From Kitasatospora sp044457565 (GTDB taxonomy: Bacteria; Actinomycetota; Actinomycetes; Streptomycetales; Streptomycetaceae), in NCBI RefSeq assembly GCF_044457565.1, contig NZ_JBITGZ010000010.1:62001-126000 (forward strand): a stretch of DNA of 64,000 nt, in the 5' to 3' direction. Positions 34,175 to 42,549 of the stretch are shown piece after piece (positions within the stretch are counted from its first letter, which is position 1; the number at the start of each line of letters is the position of its first letter). The position numbers were made by a program, and so were the translations under genes. Below the pieces are notes generated by a model, which was not told where the DNA came from, ran no database searches, and saw only the letters and a program-made list of their open reading frames with translations.

Positions 34175-35095
34175 TCAGGCGACGTGCATCGTGAGTACCG
34201 CGGTGTGCAGCTTCCCTGCGGTCTGGAACTGGAGGAAGACCCGCCAGTTCCCGGACTTGCCGAGCACGGCGTGGAAGGTCAGCGTCGGCCCGCCGTGGTC
34301 CCCGTCGACGACGTTCAGGGGGTGGAGGTGGGCCAGCGCCTGGTCGCCCTCGTGGAAGGCGCTGAGGTGGGCGTAGCTGTCAAGGTACGGCTGGAGATCG
34401 GTGACCGGCCGGCCGTCCTTGCTGATGGTGGCGGTGACCTTGTGGGCCATCCCGGCCATCGGCTCCCCGTGGACGGCGACGGTGTAGCCGTCCACCGTCG
34501 TACTGTCGGCCGCGGCGGGCAGCGGAGCGGCGGCGGCCTCGCCGGACACCGTCACGCTTCGGCTGAGGACGAACTCACCGCCCTTGTGGGGGCCGGTGTT
34601 CGGGGTGAAGGCGGCGTAGAGCCGCCAGTTGCCCGGATCGAGGGCGGCCAGGTCGGTGGTCCAGGTGCCGTCGTCGGCCATCGTCGGGTGCAGGTGCTGG
34701 TAGCCGGTGAGGTCCGAGCGGATCGCGTAGAAGTGCAGCTTCTTGGTCTGCGCGACGGCGAAGTCGGTGATCGGCTGGCCGTCCGGGCCGGTGATGGTGA
34801 ACGGGTAGCTCACCGCCTGGCCGGAGGGGAGACCGACGACCGGGGAGTCCAGACGGTAGCCGTCCAGTTCGGCGGCGAGCCCCTCGCCCGCCGCCATCCC
34901 GGGCATCCCGGGCATCCGCGGCATGGCCGAGGAGGCCGCGCCCGGCGATGCCATCGCGGCGTGGTCCATGCCCGGCATGCCCGCGTGTCCGGAGTGCGAG
35001 GACGAACCGCACGCCGTCAGCACGAGGGCGAGCAGGGCCGTCGCACCGGCTGCGACGGGTCGACGACGGGAGAGCGAGCGAGGAGAAGCGAACAT
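34175..35095 (-). CDS. Met/His-rich lipoprotein, possible extracytoplasmic metal (copper)-binding protein
   Basis: A 306-residue secreted lipoprotein: signal peptide with lipobox LTAC (Cys29), then a low-complexity Met/His segment (SSSHSGHAGMPGMDHAAM and MPRMPGMPGM) of the kind that binds Cu(I)/Cu(II). Two similar beta-domains follow: the first contains YRLDSPVVGL...TKKLHFYAIRSDLTGYQHLHPTM, the second TVDGYTVAVHGEP...LDSYAHLSAFHEGDQALAHLHP. Both end in a NWR(L/V)-(Y/F) strand, so the mature protein looks like an internal duplication. Outer face of the membrane. ATG 35095 has GGAAG 8 nt upstream. Confidence 0.75.
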   Translation of the reverse strand: MFASPRSLSRRRPVAAGATALLALVLTACGSSSHSGHAGMPGMDHAAMASPGAASSAMPRMPGMPGMAAGEGLAAELDGYRLDSPVVGLPSGQAVSYPFTITGPDGQPITDFAVAQTKKLHFYAIRSDLTGYQHLHPTMADDGTWTTDLAALDPGNWRLYAAFTPNTGPHKGGEFVLSRSVTVSGEAAAAPLPAAADSTTVDGYTVAVHGEPMAGMAHKVTATISKDGRPVTDLQPYLDSYAHLSAFHEGDQALAHLHPLNVVDGDHGGPTLTFHAVLGKSGNWRVFLQFQTAGKLHTAVLTMHVA

Positions 35096-36178
35096 CAGCA
35101 GGTCTTCCGGTACGAGCGCGCCGAGGAGGGAGCGCGGATGAGCAGATGAGCAGATGAGCGAGGGCCGGGGCCGGGGCCGGGGGTCGGTCACAGCCTCGGC
35201 CGCCCTGTCAGGCGCGCACGACACACACGCGCCCGCAGCAACCGGCCGCCGCCTTGCCACCACGGCCCGCGGACCCGACCGCAGACCGCCGGGAACACCC
35301 CACCACCGATCACGGTCTCGGCGGCGAAGGCCACGCCGGTGATGCGCCAGGTATGACGGCGACGTCCATGGTCGGCCTCCTACACGTCCTGAGCCGATGG
35401 CGCCCTGATACGCCTGGCCCGTGGTGCTGCGGGGCCCGAGGAATGTGGGGCCTCACATCACAGGAGACCGACGACGGACGCGGCGATAACGGAAATCCGG
35501 GGCGCGCTCCTCGGGTCGACCGGCTGCGGGCACGGGAACACCTTGCCGCCACTGTGGGCTGGCCCGGTCTTCCAGTCCTCCGGCAACGCCCGCCCGATGT
35601 AGTTCCCCCGCCCCGACGCCGCCCGGCGCGACGAACAGCGACGACGCGCCCGGAGCCCGTGCGTCACCCGGCTCAGTGCCCACCGTCGACCACCGGGTCG
35701 ACGGTGCCGACCCACAACTGGCTGACCTCGGACACGTACCGGCCGCCCTTCGAGTGCTGGGGAGCGACCAGGCGGGGCCCGGCGGCGTCATCGAGGGGCA
35801 CACCGTCCTCGGGCACCGCGAGCAGCACCTGGCTCTTGGCGAATCCGGGGTCGAGCTCCGCCCACGCGAACACCGCCCGGTAGTCGCCGCCGCCTGTCGC
35901 GGCGACGAAGCCGCGCAACGACGGGTTCTTCCTTCGCCAACAGCTTCCTCCGGTCCCCATCGCTCGCACGAGACGCGTCTGTGCGAGTCACCGGACCTGA
36001 AGTCAGAAGCCTTCACCGACCACACAGTTGCTGGCGGTCGGCGTGGCTGCATCGCGCCCGCCGCCGGGCCCCAGCTCCAGGCGAGCAGGCGGCGAACGTC
36101 CGGGCCCGCCGATGTGGAGGAAGCTAAGGTCGTAGATCCAAGCGTGACGGTGTTGTCGACGGACGATGGGGGAGATCA
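35096..36178. other. Gene-poor region between lipoprotein and methyltransferase genes
   Basis: About 1.1 kb without an intact recognisable gene. It contains one minus-strand fragment of a molybdopterin oxidoreductase (35673-35969). Other open frames here are Arg/Pro-rich shadows. Confidence 0.5.
35673..35969 (-). pseudogene. Fragment of a molybdopterin-binding oxidoreductase domain protein
   Basis: The minus strand encodes NPSLRGFVAATGGGDYRAVFAWAELDPGF, then LLAVPEDGVPLDDAAGPRLVAPQ and GGRYVSEVSQLWV. This is the C-terminal half of the small sulfite-oxidase-like molybdopterin-binding domain proteins. The N-terminal half, including the part before KNPSLRG, is missing in all three frames. It could be a short expressed ORF of 98 residues but is more likely a decay product. 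Confidence 0.6.
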
Positions 36179-36937
36179 ATGACGCAGCTGGCGGGCGACG
36201 CGGACTACGGGCAGATAGGCCTCGGCTACGCGCGGATCCGGCGCACCGACCCCCGTATCGCGGCCCGGGTCCACGCTGCGCTCGGCAACGCCCGTACGGT
36301 GCTGAACGTCGGTGCCGGCACCGGATCGTACGAGCCGCTGGACCGCCACGTACTGCCCGTCGAGCCCTCCGCCGAGATGCGCCGTCAACGCCCCGCCCAT
36401 CTGGCACCGGCCATTCACGCCGTCGCCGAGGCGCTGCCCTTCGACGACGACGCGGTCGACGCCGCCATGGCGATGGTCACCCTCCACCAGTGGCCGGACC
36501 CGGTCGCGGGGCTGCGTGAGATGCGCCGGGTCGCCCGCGGGCCGGTGCTGGTACTCACCTTCGACCCTGCCGAGCTCGGCCGGATGTGGCTGATGGACTA
36601 CGCCCCGGAGCTGCAACAGGTCGAAGCGGGCCGCTTCCCCACCGTCGACACCATCACCGCGGCACTCGGCCCCGGAGCCGAGGTACAGCCGGTGCCGATC
36701 CCCTCGGATTGTGTCGACGGGTTCACCGAGGCCTTCTACGCGCGCCCCGAATCCCTGCTCGATCCGGCCGTACGCCGCGCGCAGTCCGCGTGGAGCTTCC
36801 TGGCGCCCGGGGTCGAGGAGCGGGTCGCCGCTGCGCTCGCCGCCGACCTGGAGTCCGGCGTCTGGGACGAGCGCTACGGCTCGCACCGCAGCCGGCCCGA
36901 GTTCCACGGAGCCGTCCGCCTCATCGTCAGCCACTGA
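36179..36937 (+). CDS. Class I SAM-dependent methyltransferase
   Basis: A 252-residue methyltransferase of the UbiE/methyltransf_11 type. Opening YGQIGLGYARIRRTDPRIAARVHAAL, motif I TVLNVGAGTGSYEP, acidic loop VEPSAEM, and a post-motif FDDDAVDAAMAMVTLHQWPDPVAGLREMRRVA. Small-molecule substrate unknown. ATG 36179 with GGGGGAGA upstream. Not clearly in an operon. Confidence 0.87.
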   Translation: MTQLAGDADYGQIGLGYARIRRTDPRIAARVHAALGNARTVLNVGAGTGSYEPLDRHVLPVEPSAEMRRQRPAHLAPAIHAVAEALPFDDDAVDAAMAMVTLHQWPDPVAGLREMRRVARGPVLVLTFDPAELGRMWLMDYAPELQQVEAGRFPTVDTITAALGPGAEVQPVPIPSDCVDGFTEAFYARPESLLDPAVRRAQSAWSFLAPGVEERVAAALAADLESGVWDERYGSHRSRPEFHGAVRLIVSH

Positions 36938-37042
36938 ACCCACGCGGACCGTCCCACCGGAGGATGCGCCGTGCGCCCTGAAGCATCAGTTCGATAGGTT
37001 GGGTGGTCCAGTCGGTGATCGAGTTCTGCTAGGGGCTTCCTG

Positions 37043-37390
37043 ATGGATGATCAGGCTTCACACCAGCTCTTCTCTTACGGCACGTTGCAGCTTCCGGAGG
37101 TCCAGCTCGCCCGGTTCGGCAGGCTGCTCGAAGGGCAGGCCGACGCGCTGCCCGGCTACCGGCTGACCTACATCGCGATCACCGACCCCGAGGTGATCGC
37201 GGCCAGCGGCACCGACCGGCACCCCCTGGTCGTGGCCTCCACCGACGACGGCGACGCGGTGGAGGGCAGTGTCTTCACCATCACCGACGCCGAACTCGCC
37301 GCAGCCGACGACTACGAGGTCGACGACTACGTCAGGACCCCGATCGTTCTGCGGTCGGGGACGAAGGCCTGGGCCTACCTCGGCGCCTGA
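37043..37390 (+). CDS. Gamma-glutamylcyclotransferase (AIG2-like) family protein
   Basis: A 115-residue GGCT-fold protein. The nucleotide-like loop FSYGTLQ near the N-terminus and the catalytic Glu region VEGSVFTITDAELAAADDYEVDDY are typical. Members cyclise gamma-glutamyl amines or amino acids to 5-oxoproline; the exact substrate is unknown. ATG 37043 with TAGGGG about 8 nt upstream. A hairpin follows. Confidence 0.87.
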   Translation: MDDQASHQLFSYGTLQLPEVQLARFGRLLEGQADALPGYRLTYIAITDPEVIAASGTDRHPLVVASTDDGDAVEGSVFTITDAELAAADDYEVDDYVRTPIVLRSGTKAWAYLGA

Positions 37391-37695
37391 GCACGCCGCC
37401 CGACGGTCCGCCGCTCGGCGGACCCGGCCGCCCCGCGGTGTCACGCCGGGCCGGTGATGCTGTTCGGCATGCGGAGACTCCTGATTGAGTTGGCACCACT
37501 CGTTCGCATGTGCACGATGCATGGTGATCGTAGGCTGAGGGGTGGGCGGCGACCGTCGTCAGGGACGCGTTCGGGACGCGGGCAGGCCGCGCGGCCTGAA
37601 GCGTGGACGTCGACAGTCGCCGACCCGGCCCGAGCCCGTTCCCGATCCGATCACTGCAAAGGCAGCATCAGCAGCGGCGAAAGAGGTTGGCCGAC
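37391..37695. other. Intergenic region upstream of the M24 peptidase gene
   Basis: About 305 bp. The first part holds the terminator at 37405-37424. The middle (37480-37540) is AT-richer and includes a TAGGCT box (37531-37536) that could be a -10, without a good -35. Nothing else is recognised. Confidence 0.4.
37405..37424. terminator. Hairpin after the gamma-glutamylcyclotransferase gene
   Basis: GGTCCGCC (37405-37412) pairs with GGCGGACC (37417-37424) around a gctc tetraloop, 15 bp after the stop codon. Confidence 0.65.
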
Positions 37696-38403
37696 ATGGC
37701 GGTTGAGGCATCACACGAGCTGGAGGCCCAGCGGGCCGAAGGCCTGGTGGCGGCACAGAAGAAGGCGATTGCCCTGTTCGCCGAGGTCGAGGCCCGGGGC
37801 CTGGTCGCCCCCGGCGCGGGCGAGCGGGAGGTCAGCGACCGTATCCGCGACCTGGCCAACGAGATGTTCGGCACCACCAAGCACTGGCACAAGCGCATCG
37901 TCCGCTCCGGCCCCAACACTCTCCGGCCGTACCAGGACAACCCGCCGGACCGTGTCATCGCTCCCGACGACATCGCCTTCGCCGACTTCGGCCCCATCTT
38001 CGAGGAGTACGAGGCGGACTTCGGCCGCACCTACGTCCTCGGCGACGACCCCCGCAAGCAGCGCCTCCTGCACGACCTCCCTCGGATCTTCGACGCGGGC
38101 CGCTCCTTCTTCGCCGCCCACCCCGACGTCACCGGCGCCCGGCTCTACACCGAGGTCGAACGCCTCGCCGCCGAAGCCGGCTGGACCATCGGCATCTGGC
38201 ACACCGGCCACCTCGTCGGCGAATTCCCGCACGAGACCAACGACGGCGCCAAAGCCCAGTCCTACATCACCCCCGAGAACCACTCCCCGCTCCGCCGCAC
38301 CGACCGCGCGGGCCGGACCTGCCACTGGATCCTGGAGCTGCACCTCATCGACCAGGAGCGCGGCTTCGGCGGATTCTACGAGCAGCTTCTGGACCTGGCC
38401 TGA
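37696..38403 (+). CDS. M24-family (methionine aminopeptidase/Xaa-Pro-like) metallopeptidase
   Basis: A 235-residue pita-bread-fold protein of family M24. Metal-ligand candidates: two Asp in FADFGPIFEEYEADFGRTYV, His in GIWHTGHLVGEFPHE, Glu in WILELHL. The final Glu expected at the C-terminus is not clear. Small for an Xaa-Pro peptidase, and it lacks an N-terminal creatinase domain. It may be an aminopeptidase or a related amidohydrolase. ATG 37696 with AAGAGG upstream; terminator follows. Confidence 0.83.
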   Translation: MAVEASHELEAQRAEGLVAAQKKAIALFAEVEARGLVAPGAGEREVSDRIRDLANEMFGTTKHWHKRIVRSGPNTLRPYQDNPPDRVIAPDDIAFADFGPIFEEYEADFGRTYVLGDDPRKQRLLHDLPRIFDAGRSFFAAHPDVTGARLYTEVERLAAEAGWTIGIWHTGHLVGEFPHETNDGAKAQSYITPENHSPLRRTDRAGRTCHWILELHLIDQERGFGGFYEQLLDLA

Positions 38404-38452
38404 TGACCTGACCTGGAACTCGCAACAGGAGCGAGGGCACGTACACGGAGGA

Positions 38453-38486
38453 GCCCGACCGGTGAGCATTGGGTCGCCGGTCGGGC
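38453..38486. terminator. Bidirectional hairpin between M24 peptidase and secreted-protein genes
   Basis: GCCCGACCGG (38453-38462) and CCGGTCGGGC (38477-38486) form a perfect 10-bp stem with a 14-nt loop between converging genes. Confidence 0.75.
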
Positions 38487-38495
38487 CCGGGCGGG

Positions 38496-39176
38496 TCAGT
38501 TGACGTGGACTGCGGGGCTGCCGGGCTGGGTGGTGTCGGCGACGGGGCCGTAGGTGGCGGAGAAGTAGCCGTCGCCGGGGCAGAGGGCCGAGCCGCCGCT
38601 CTTGGCGAAGTGCTCGTTGCGGAAGGCCAGGCTGTGGGCGGCGTTGTCGGCGTTGCCGCTGAACGCGCCGCTGAGCTGGTAGACACAGGTGATGGTGCCG
38701 AACCAGGTGTTGAGCGCGGCGGTGGCCTGGATCGGTCCGCCGGCTCCACCGGCGAGGGTGACCGGGAGCCCGGGGCCGTCGTCTACGGCGATGCCGTAGG
38801 GAAGGTTGCCGACCGTCAGGCTGCGGACCGAGGTGACACCGGTGACGTTGCTGGTGCACGAGCCGAAGGTCAGCCCCGTCAGGGACTCCGTCGCCGTGCC
38901 GGGCGCCGCCGGGTTGCCCAGCACCTTGGCCGAGAGCTGGGAGACGGCGCAGGTGACGCCGGTCGTGCTGGTCGCGGTCGAGTAGAAGGTGGCGCGGGTG
39001 TTCGCGGCGAGCGGTGCGGCGAGCGCGTCGCCCACCGCGACGACGGTGCCGCCCGCGCCGCCGGCGGTCAGCACCGGGGTGGCGACGGGCCCCGGCATCG
39101 CGGACGCGGGGACCGCGCCCAGTGCGAACGCGGCGGCGACGGTGACGGTTGCGGCAAGGTGGCGGTGACGGCGCAT
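38496..39176 (-). CDS. Secreted protein of unknown function
   Basis: A 226-residue exported protein. The signal peptide is MRRHRHLAATVTVAAAFALG followed by an ASA cleavage site near residue 28. The mature part is a Gly/Ala/Thr/Ser-rich beta-type protein with four cysteines (GVTCAVSQL, TFGSCTSNV, GTITCVYQL, SALCPGDGYF) that could form two disulfides. Similar small secreted proteins are common in streptomycetes; function unknown. A TTGACG-N17-TACAAC promoter lies upstream on the minus strand. Confidence 0.8.
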   Translation of the reverse strand: MRRHRHLAATVTVAAAFALGAVPASAMPGPVATPVLTAGGAGGTVVAVGDALAAPLAANTRATFYSTATSTTGVTCAVSQLSAKVLGNPAAPGTATESLTGLTFGSCTSNVTGVTSVRSLTVGNLPYGIAVDDGPGLPVTLAGGAGGPIQATAALNTWFGTITCVYQLSGAFSGNADNAAHSLAFRNEHFAKSGGSALCPGDGYFSATYGPVADTTQPGSPAVHVN

Positions 39177-39262
39177 GGGAAGGCCTCTTCCTCGGTGAGG
39201 GGAGATCGAGAAGGCGAACCTTTCGCTGCTCCCGGACCGTGGGGGATCGGGGAGCTGACTAC

Positions 39263-39291
39263 GTTGTAGAGCCATGTCCATGCACCGTCAA
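39263..39291 (-). promoter_or_regulatory. Promoter for the secreted-protein gene
   Basis: On the minus strand TTGACG (39286-39291) and TACAAC (39263-39268) are exactly 17 bp apart, as in a housekeeping-sigma promoter, about 85 bp before the ATG at 39176. Confidence 0.5.
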
Positions 39292-39502
39292 GGCAACGGG
39301 TGGAACTTGCTGACTTCTCGTCAACAAGCGGGAGGGCCGGTGGACCGACGTCATGCAGCGGCGCCGCGGTACGGCGGGACGACAGCGCCCGGACTTCCAC
39401 CATCGGCCCCGAAGGTGGCGGGGCGCTCGACAGGGCGCTCGACAGCCCAACCGAGCACACCATTCCTCCATGCATGTGTTCACTCTGTGAAATTCATGTG
39501 CT

Positions 39503-39539
39503 CTGACCCCTTGTCAGGGCGATCATTCCTACCTACCTT
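39503..39539 (+). promoter_or_regulatory. Promoter and overlapping inverted repeat upstream of the lanthipeptide genes
   Basis: TTGTCA (39511-39516), 17-bp spacer, TACCTT (39534-39539): a housekeeping-type promoter about 95 bp before the precursor ATG. The -35 box overlaps an inverted repeat CTGAC (39503-39507) / GTCAG (39513-39517), a possible operator. Confidence 0.5.
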
Positions 39540-39634
39540 CGGGGGTCAGGATCCCGGCCCCACCGGGCCTGGCGGTCTGCGGCGGGCGCAACCCGCGCCG
39601 TCGCCGGACGCACGACAAGACCTGGAGGCGTCAC

Positions 39635-39802
39635 ATGCCCGTAACCATGATCGACGAGATCCGCGACGCGGGTCCGCTGGTGGTCGACGACGAGGCCATC
39701 GTGTTCGAGGACGACGACCGCAACGACCACGACGCCACGGCGTGTCTCGCCGACCCGTGGGTGACGGCAACCACCCGCTTCGCCTGCGATCTGAACTCCT
39801 GA
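39635..39802 (+). CDS. lanA: Candidate lanthipeptide precursor peptide (55 residues)
   Basis: A short ORF with a perfect GGAGG (39624-39628) 6 nt before its ATG and a stop 2 bp before the lanthionine synthetase. The N-terminal part (MPVTMIDEIRDAGPLVVDDE, then AIVFEDDDRNDHD) is strongly acidic and leader-like. The C-terminal part from about residue 34 (ATACLADPWVTATTRFACD, then LNS) holds two Cys (37, 51) and five Ser/Thr (35, 44, 46, 47, 55), enough for two lanthionine or methyllanthionine rings. No family match is claimed; the case rests on position, ribosome-binding site, composition and the adjacent synthetase. The leader cleavage site cannot be placed and no dedicated protease is adjacent. 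Confidence 0.85.
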   Translation: MPVTMIDEIRDAGPLVVDDEAIVFEDDDRNDHDATACLADPWVTATTRFACDLNS

Positions 39803-39804
39803 CG

Positions 39805-42396
39805 GTGACCGAGTCCATCGCCGGCCGCAGCGGATGGTCCGATGACACCTGGTCGTACCTGAACGATCCGCGGATGCCGGCGATGGACCACGGTTGGAAA
39901 CTGCACGTCTCGGCTCGACCCGGCGACCTCAGGGCCGTGACCGGCCTCGTCCTGCCGGTGCTGTTGAGCCACGTCTGCCACGCGAAGTGGGCCAGGAGTC
40001 CGGAGACCCTGCGCGTGATCAACTCCGGTGCGTCGAGTGCGGGTGCCGTCGGGAAGGCGATCACGGTCTATCCGGTACCCGGCGTCGTCGTCGGGCTCGC
40101 CGACGAACTCGTCGCCGTGTTGCACGGCCGGGAGGGCCCGCAGATCGTCAGCGACCGGCGGGTCGATCCGCGTTCCCCCGTCTACTACCGCTACGGGCCC
40201 TTCACCGGTGACTACCGGACCGGCCGGAGCGGGCGGCTCGAGTCGGTGATGGTGGGCCCGGACGGTCGGGTCTTCGACGGCCTGGCCGGCGGTGCATACC
40301 GCTGCCCGCCCTGGGCCGAGGATCCGTTCGAGAACCGGCCGGGGCACGGCGCCCGGCCGCGCTCCTCCCCCGGATTCGGCGGCGGACGCTACCGGGTCAC
40401 CGTCGGCATCGCGCGCAAACCGCAGGGCAACGTCTACCGCGCCGTCGACCTGGTCACCGGGCTGCCGGTGGTCGTCAAGCAGGCGCGGGCCTTCGTGGCC
40501 GAGGACGAGTCCGGTGCGGACACCCGCGACCGGCTGCGCAACGAGCGGAGGGTCCTGGCCGCGCTCGGCACCGTCACGGGGGTGCCCCGCGCGCTCGACT
40601 ACTTCCGGCACCGCTCGGACGAGTACCTGGTGATGACCAGCTGCGGCGATCGGGACCTGCGGCGGGACGTCCAGGAGAACGGCCCCTACCAGGACGACGA
40701 GGCCCGGCCGTCACGCTCGCTCCCCGACCTGGCCGCCCGGCTCCTCCGTGTCCTGGACGGCATCCACCTCCGGGGCGTGGTCGTCCGTGATCTCAAGCCC
40801 AGCAACGTCGTGCTCGACGCCACGGGTCGATGCCATGTGATCGACTTCGGGATCAGCGCGCTGGCCGGCGTCGGCCCGGACGGCTCGACCCCCGGCTACA
40901 GTGACCCGGTTCGACGTGCGAGCGGACCGGCCGAGCCCGCCGACGACTACTACGCCCTGGGCGCGACCCTCTGCTTCGCCGCCACCGGCATGGATCCGGT
41001 GATCGTCGACTCCGACGCCGCCGTCAACCGGGACCGCACCCTCGCCGGCCTGGCGTGGGCGCTGCCCGGCGAGGACCACCGGCGGATCCGGGCCGCGATC
41101 GCCGAGTTGATGAGCTTCGATCCGGCCGTGCGGACGGCCGGCGCCGACCGGCTCCGCACCGGGGCGCCCAGGGTGCTCGGCCTGCCCGAGGTGTCCCGGG
41201 CATCCGGGCAGCCCGGTCGGCTCCGAATCGACGGCGGCCTGCTCGAGGAGATCATCGAGCACACGACCGCGTTCTGCGTCGACGAGGCCCACAGGATCGC
41301 AGACCCCGTGCTCGCCGCACGCGCGAACATCCCGACGCCCGTCGACGTCTACGGCGGAAGCTCGGGGCTCGGCCTGGAGCTCCTTCACCACCTCCACCGA
41401 CGCGGGGTGCGCGAAGCCGTCGACGCCCTGGGGCAATGGACGGCGAGCCGGTCCAGGAGCCTCTCACCGGGCTTCTACTCGGGCCGTACCGGCGTCGAGC
41501 TCTTCCTCGCCGAGGCGGCGGCGACCCCGGACGCCGGGGACCTGGACGTGGACGTGGCGAGCACGGCAGGGCCGGGAGACCACCCCGCCCTGCCGACCCG
41601 GGGACCCGACGGCGGGCTGCCGGAAGCGGACCTGATCGAGGGCGTCGCCGGAATCGGCATCGGCCGCCTGCTTCTCGCCCGCCACGCCTTCGCGGGCGGC
41701 AACAGCCGGCTCGCCGACCGACACCTCGCCGTCGCCGCCGAGTGCGACCGGATGCTGGCGTCCGACCGGGCCCGGCTGACGCCCGCGGGCGCCGGTACGG
41801 CCGGCAGTGCCGCCCTGCGCGAAGGACTTGCGCACGGCGAGGCGGGTGTCGCGTACTTCCTGCTCGAGTACGCGAGCGCGACCGGGGATCCCGGCGCCGT
41901 CCGCAGGGCCGGGCGGGCCTGCGCGCACCTCGCCGCCGTCACACCGGGCATCGTCGCGGCGGCGACCGGCCCGGGAGCGACACGCCGCTACGGCTCGTGG
42001 TGCCGGGGCCTGGCCGGGATCGGGGCGGTACTCGTCCGGGCCGCCGACCGCCTCGGCGAACCCGGTTACCTCGTCCTCGCCCGGCAGAGCGCGCGCACCT
42101 GCGCCCGGCTTGCGCCGCGCATGCCCCTGGTCACCCAGTGCTGCGGTCTGTCCGGGGTCGGTGACCTGATGGTGGACGTCGCCAAGGCGTCCGGGGCCGA
42201 GGAGTTCTGGGACGCCGCCGAGACCGTCGCCGCGATCATCCTGAGCCGCAGCGGCGGCACCTCGACTCGTCCGGTGTTCCCGGACACCGGCCTGACCCGG
42301 TCGAGCGCCACCTGGGCCGGCGGCTCCGCCGGCGTGCTCGCCTTCCTCAGGCGACTGCACGACCGGGGCGGGCAGCGGCTCGGCCTCATCGACTGA
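39805..42396 (+). CDS. lanL: Class IV-like lanthipeptide synthetase (lyase-kinase-cyclase) with CCG zinc motif
   Basis: An 863-residue trifunctional enzyme that phosphorylates Ser/Thr, eliminates phosphate to dehydro-residues and adds Cys thiols. The N-terminal 190 residues are the lyase-type domain (HGWKLHVSARPGDL, KAITVYPVPG, SPVYYRYGPF). The kinase spans about 195-480: Lys225 in VVVKQ, catalytic D329-LKPSN, DFG Asp347. The LanC-like domain follows from about residue 500: His677 in GLAHGEAG, Cys733 in GSWCRG, and C779-C780-G. Cys733 and Cys779 are 46 apart, as in NisC. Class III enzymes lack this zinc site, so it is class IV-like; the usual CHG is CCG. GTG 39805 is 2 bp after the precursor stop, with no own ribosome-binding site, implying translational coupling. 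Confidence 0.88.
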   Translation: MTESIAGRSGWSDDTWSYLNDPRMPAMDHGWKLHVSARPGDLRAVTGLVLPVLLSHVCHAKWARSPETLRVINSGASSAGAVGKAITVYPVPGVVVGLADELVAVLHGREGPQIVSDRRVDPRSPVYYRYGPFTGDYRTGRSGRLESVMVGPDGRVFDGLAGGAYRCPPWAEDPFENRPGHGARPRSSPGFGGGRYRVTVGIARKPQGNVYRAVDLVTGLPVVVKQARAFVAEDESGADTRDRLRNERRVLAALGTVTGVPRALDYFRHRSDEYLVMTSCGDRDLRRDVQENGPYQDDEARPSRSLPDLAARLLRVLDGIHLRGVVVRDLKPSNVVLDATGRCHVIDFGISALAGVGPDGSTPGYSDPVRRASGPAEPADDYYALGATLCFAATGMDPVIVDSDAAVNRDRTLAGLAWALPGEDHRRIRAAIAELMSFDPAVRTAGADRLRTGAPRVLGLPEVSRASGQPGRLRIDGGLLEEIIEHTTAFCVDEAHRIADPVLAARANIPTPVDVYGGSSGLGLELLHHLHRRGVREAVDALGQWTASRSRSLSPGFYSGRTGVELFLAEAAATPDAGDLDVDVASTAGPGDHPALPTRGPDGGLPEADLIEGVAGIGIGRLLLARHAFAGGNSRLADRHLAVAAECDRMLASDRARLTPAGAGTAGSAALREGLAHGEAGVAYFLLEYASATGDPGAVRRAGRACAHLAAVTPGIVAAATGPGATRRYGSWCRGLAGIGAVLVRAADRLGEPGYLVLARQSARTCARLAPRMPLVTQCCGLSGVGDLMVDVAKASGAEEFWDAAETVAAIILSRSGGTSTRPVFPDTGLTRSSATWAGGSAGVLAFLRRLHDRGGQRLGLID

Positions 42397-42549
42397 CCGG
42401 CTCCGGGGCGAGTCGCTCCGTAGGATTCCTGGGCCCCGAGCACCTCCTTGGGTCTCCCCAGTGCCCGGTCACGCCGATATTGCGGGCGAGCAGCTACCCG
42501 CGTGCCGCAGACTCGGACCGAGCACTTTTCAGACCGAAGGATGGCATTC

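Noticed and set aside
35254..35883. 209-codon plus-strand ORF in the gene-poor region
   Set aside because: Low-complexity translation with no family features; it overlaps the recognisable molybdopterin-domain fragment on the other strand.
39274..39804. N-terminal extension of the lanthipeptide synthetase in the same open frame
   Set aside because: The upstream translation is Arg/Pro-rich without similarity, and the region holds the promoter and the precursor gene in another frame; the lyase domain begins just after GTG 39805.
39805..42396. Assignment as a class III (LanKC) synthetase
   Set aside because: Class III cyclase domains lack zinc ligands; this one has Cys733, Cys779 and Cys780 and His677, so class IV-like fits better.
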